Translations under genes and position numbers: made by a program
The notes under the pieces: generated by a model
Seen by the model: the letters and a program-made list of their open reading frames with translations, nothing else
Database searches by the model: none
What the model was told of the DNA's origin: nothing
Assembly (NCBI GenBank): GCA_015067935.1
Contig: SVLL01000003.1
Span: 1 to 59,927 of the forward strand
Source: Oscillospiraceae bacterium
GTDB taxonomy: Bacteria; Bacillota; Clostridia; Oscillospirales; Oscillospiraceae
Length of the DNA: 59,927 bases
Direction: 5' to 3'
Part shown: piece after piece, positions 58,576 through 59,927 of the stretch
Layout: each line of letters begins with the position of its first letter
Position numbering within the stretch: position 1 is the stretch's first letter

Positions 58576-59793
58576 ATGGCAAATATGAAAAAAGAGCAGC
58601 TGGAATTTCTGAACTGGGAGTTTGGTGTGTTTCTGCATTTCGGCATCCGCACCTTCAACGAAGGGCACAAGGACTGGGATATGAAGGAAATGCCCCTTTC
58701 TACCTTCAATCCTACCCAGCTGGACTGCGACCAGTGGATCAAGACCATTTACGAAGCCGGCGCAAAGTACGCCATTTTGGTGTGCAAGCATCACGACGGC
58801 TTTGCCAACTGGCCCTCTGCCTACACCGAGTATTCCGTAAAGAATACCCCGTGGAAGGACGGCAAGGGCGATGTGGTCCGGGAATATGTGGATGCCTGCC
58901 GGAAGTATGGCCTCAAAGTGGGTCTTTACTACTCTCCTGCCCAGTTTGGTTCCAAGGAGATGGTTTCCACCGAGTATGATGACTACTTCATCAACCAGAT
59001 CCGGGAGCTGCTGACGGGTTACGGCAAAATCGACTATCTGTGGTTTGACGGCAACGGCAGCGAGAACCACCAGTACGATACCAAGCGCATTGTGGCGGCG
59101 ATTCGGGAGTGCCAGCCGGAAATCCTGATCTTCAATATGTGGGATCCGGACACCAAGTGGGTGGGCAACGAATCCGGTGTGGCCCACAGCCCCAATAAGC
59201 TCACCGTAGGCGCGTTGGATTTCTCCATCAACAAGGATATTCAGGATCTGCTGGATGAGCCGCTGTTTCTGCCCACGGAGTGCGATTTCCGTATGCGCCT
59301 GACCAACTGGTTCTACAGCGAAAACGATGTGGATACGGTTAAGTCGGTGGACGAGCTGATGGGCCTTTACTACTACAGCGTGGGTCGCGGTGCCAATTTC
59401 CTGATCAACATCGGCCCTGACCGCAGAGGTCTGCTGCCGGATGAGGATGCGGCAGCGTTGCTGAAATTCGGTGCCCAGCTGCGGAAGAATTTTGATGCTT
59501 CTCTGGATTGCAAGGTGACAGCCGAGGCAAAGAAGCTGACCTTCGAGATGCCTCACCAGCTGGTCAACCATGTGGTTCTGTCCGAGGAAATCGATCCCAA
59601 CTGCGAGATCGAGAGCTTCGAAATCAAGGCATATCCCTATTATTACGGCATTCCCGTAACTGTGTACCGGGGTACTACCATCGGTCACAAGGCCATCTGC
59701 CAGTTCCCCACCATCCGCACCGAAAAGGTGGAAGTGGTGTTCGACAAGGATAAGAAGGTCACCGGTCAGCTCAAATATATTCCGCAATACTGA
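58576..59793 (+). CDS. GH29-family alpha-L-fucosidase
   Basis: The 405-residue protein has the GH29 core: VFLHFGIRTFNEG at the N-terminus, CKHHDGFANWPSAYTEYS, and the nucleophile Asp158 in KIDYLWFDGNGS. It should release fucose from glycans, retaining the configuration. No signal peptide is evident, so it is probably cytoplasmic and acts on imported oligosaccharides. GGAGGAATAAACA precedes the ATG. It is translationally linked to the PlsC-like gene. Confidence 0.92.
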   Translation: MANMKKEQLEFLNWEFGVFLHFGIRTFNEGHKDWDMKEMPLSTFNPTQLDCDQWIKTIYEAGAKYAILVCKHHDGFANWPSAYTEYSVKNTPWKDGKGDVVREYVDACRKYGLKVGLYYSPAQFGSKEMVSTEYDDYFINQIRELLTGYGKIDYLWFDGNGSENHQYDTKRIVAAIRECQPEILIFNMWDPDTKWVGNESGVAHSPNKLTVGALDFSINKDIQDLLDEPLFLPTECDFRMRLTNWFYSENDVDTVKSVDELMGLYYYSVGRGANFLINIGPDRRGLLPDEDAAALLKFGAQLRKNFDASLDCKVTAEAKKLTFEMPHQLVNHVVLSEEIDPNCEIESFEIKAYPYYYGIPVTVYRGTTIGHKAICQFPTIRTEKVEVVFDKDKKVTGQLKYIPQY

Positions 59794-59815
59794 TGCAAAA
59801 GCCCACGGCATACGC

Positions 59816-59891
59816 TGAAGTAGTCAATAGTTAGTAGACACAAAATTCCCTATGCCACCAGTTCTGTTCTAAACAGGACTGGTGGTTTTCC
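59816..59891. repeat. Inverted repeat, right copy
   Basis: Starts TGAAGTAGTCAATAGTTAG and contains the CCACCAGTTCTG/ACTGGTGG hairpin, as in 56677-56747 but inverted. It ends 36 bases before the window edge and may extend beyond it. Confidence 0.75.
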
Positions 59892-59927
59892 TTTTAATTT
59901 ACGGACGGGCCGCTCGTAGTTGAAATA

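Noticed and set aside
57271..59811. An 846-codon frame antisense to the PlsC-like and fucosidase genes
   Set aside because: It spans two recognisable genes on the other strand and shows no domain of its own.
1..59927. CRISPR arrays, tRNA or rRNA genes
   Set aside because: I saw no regularly spaced repeat-spacer pattern and no cloverleaf or rRNA-like sequence; a covariance search was not available.

Overview
The window looks like chromosome of a gut Clostridia species, most likely in the Oscillospiraceae/Ruminococcaceae (a Faecalibacterium-like relative). Supporting signs are strong AGGAGG ribosome sites, an rpsF-ssb-rpsR operon, a SAM-I (S-box) riboswitch before metK, intrinsic terminators with U tracts, short palindromic intergenic repeats, and a GH29 fucosidase. 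The genus is an inference. I recognised no tRNA, rRNA or CRISPR array.

1-9.5 kb: a fragment of an older gene, a tiny membrane-peptide ORF, an AraC regulator with a TPR protein, a TIR-domain protein overlapped by a cupin gene, an AEC-type carrier, YitT and LysR genes that diverge, a dGTPase-like HD hydrolase with a lipoprotein, and a 99-residue orphan. 9.5-20.1 kb: an EamA/CapA/M20 operon, an M3-type lipoprotein peptidase with an XRE regulator, a cadherin-like/SLH-like surface protein, a two-gene membrane operon, and an XRE-controlled module (zinc ribbon, YbjN-like protein, CFI-box protein) with a clear palindromic operator.

20.1-26.9 kb: rpsF-ssb-rpsR, a 150-bp duplication of the rpsR 3' end with its terminator around a small membrane gene, an ECF sigma/anti-sigma-like pair, mnmG-trmB, and a His-rich CsoR-family regulator. 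27.0-33.05 kb: a compact phage head operon (terminase, portal, protease, capsid, connectors) with no tail, integrase or replication genes.

33.4-51.6 kb: mostly core and membrane functions: pgi, a P-loop protein, two MATE pumps, TetR/flavin reductase/DUF1295, metK with its riboswitch, a pseudo-rhomboid, YwaF-like protein, a two-component operon with paralogous small membrane proteins, a GT4 glycosyltransferase, a radical SAM protein and an RlmD-type methyltransferase. 51.7-54.5 kb: a second phage-derived block (baseplate-like protein, fibre, endolysin, XhlA-like protein, holin). 54.5-59.9 kb: an aminotransferase, a zinc-ribbon membrane protein, then PsiE-like, PlsC-like and GH29 fucosidase genes enclosed by a ~75-bp inverted repeat.

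The most interesting candidates are: the two intact, tail-less phage modules separated by about 18.7 kb of host genes, the TIR/cupin overlap, the XRE/zinc ribbon/YbjN/CFI-box module, and the rpsR duplication.
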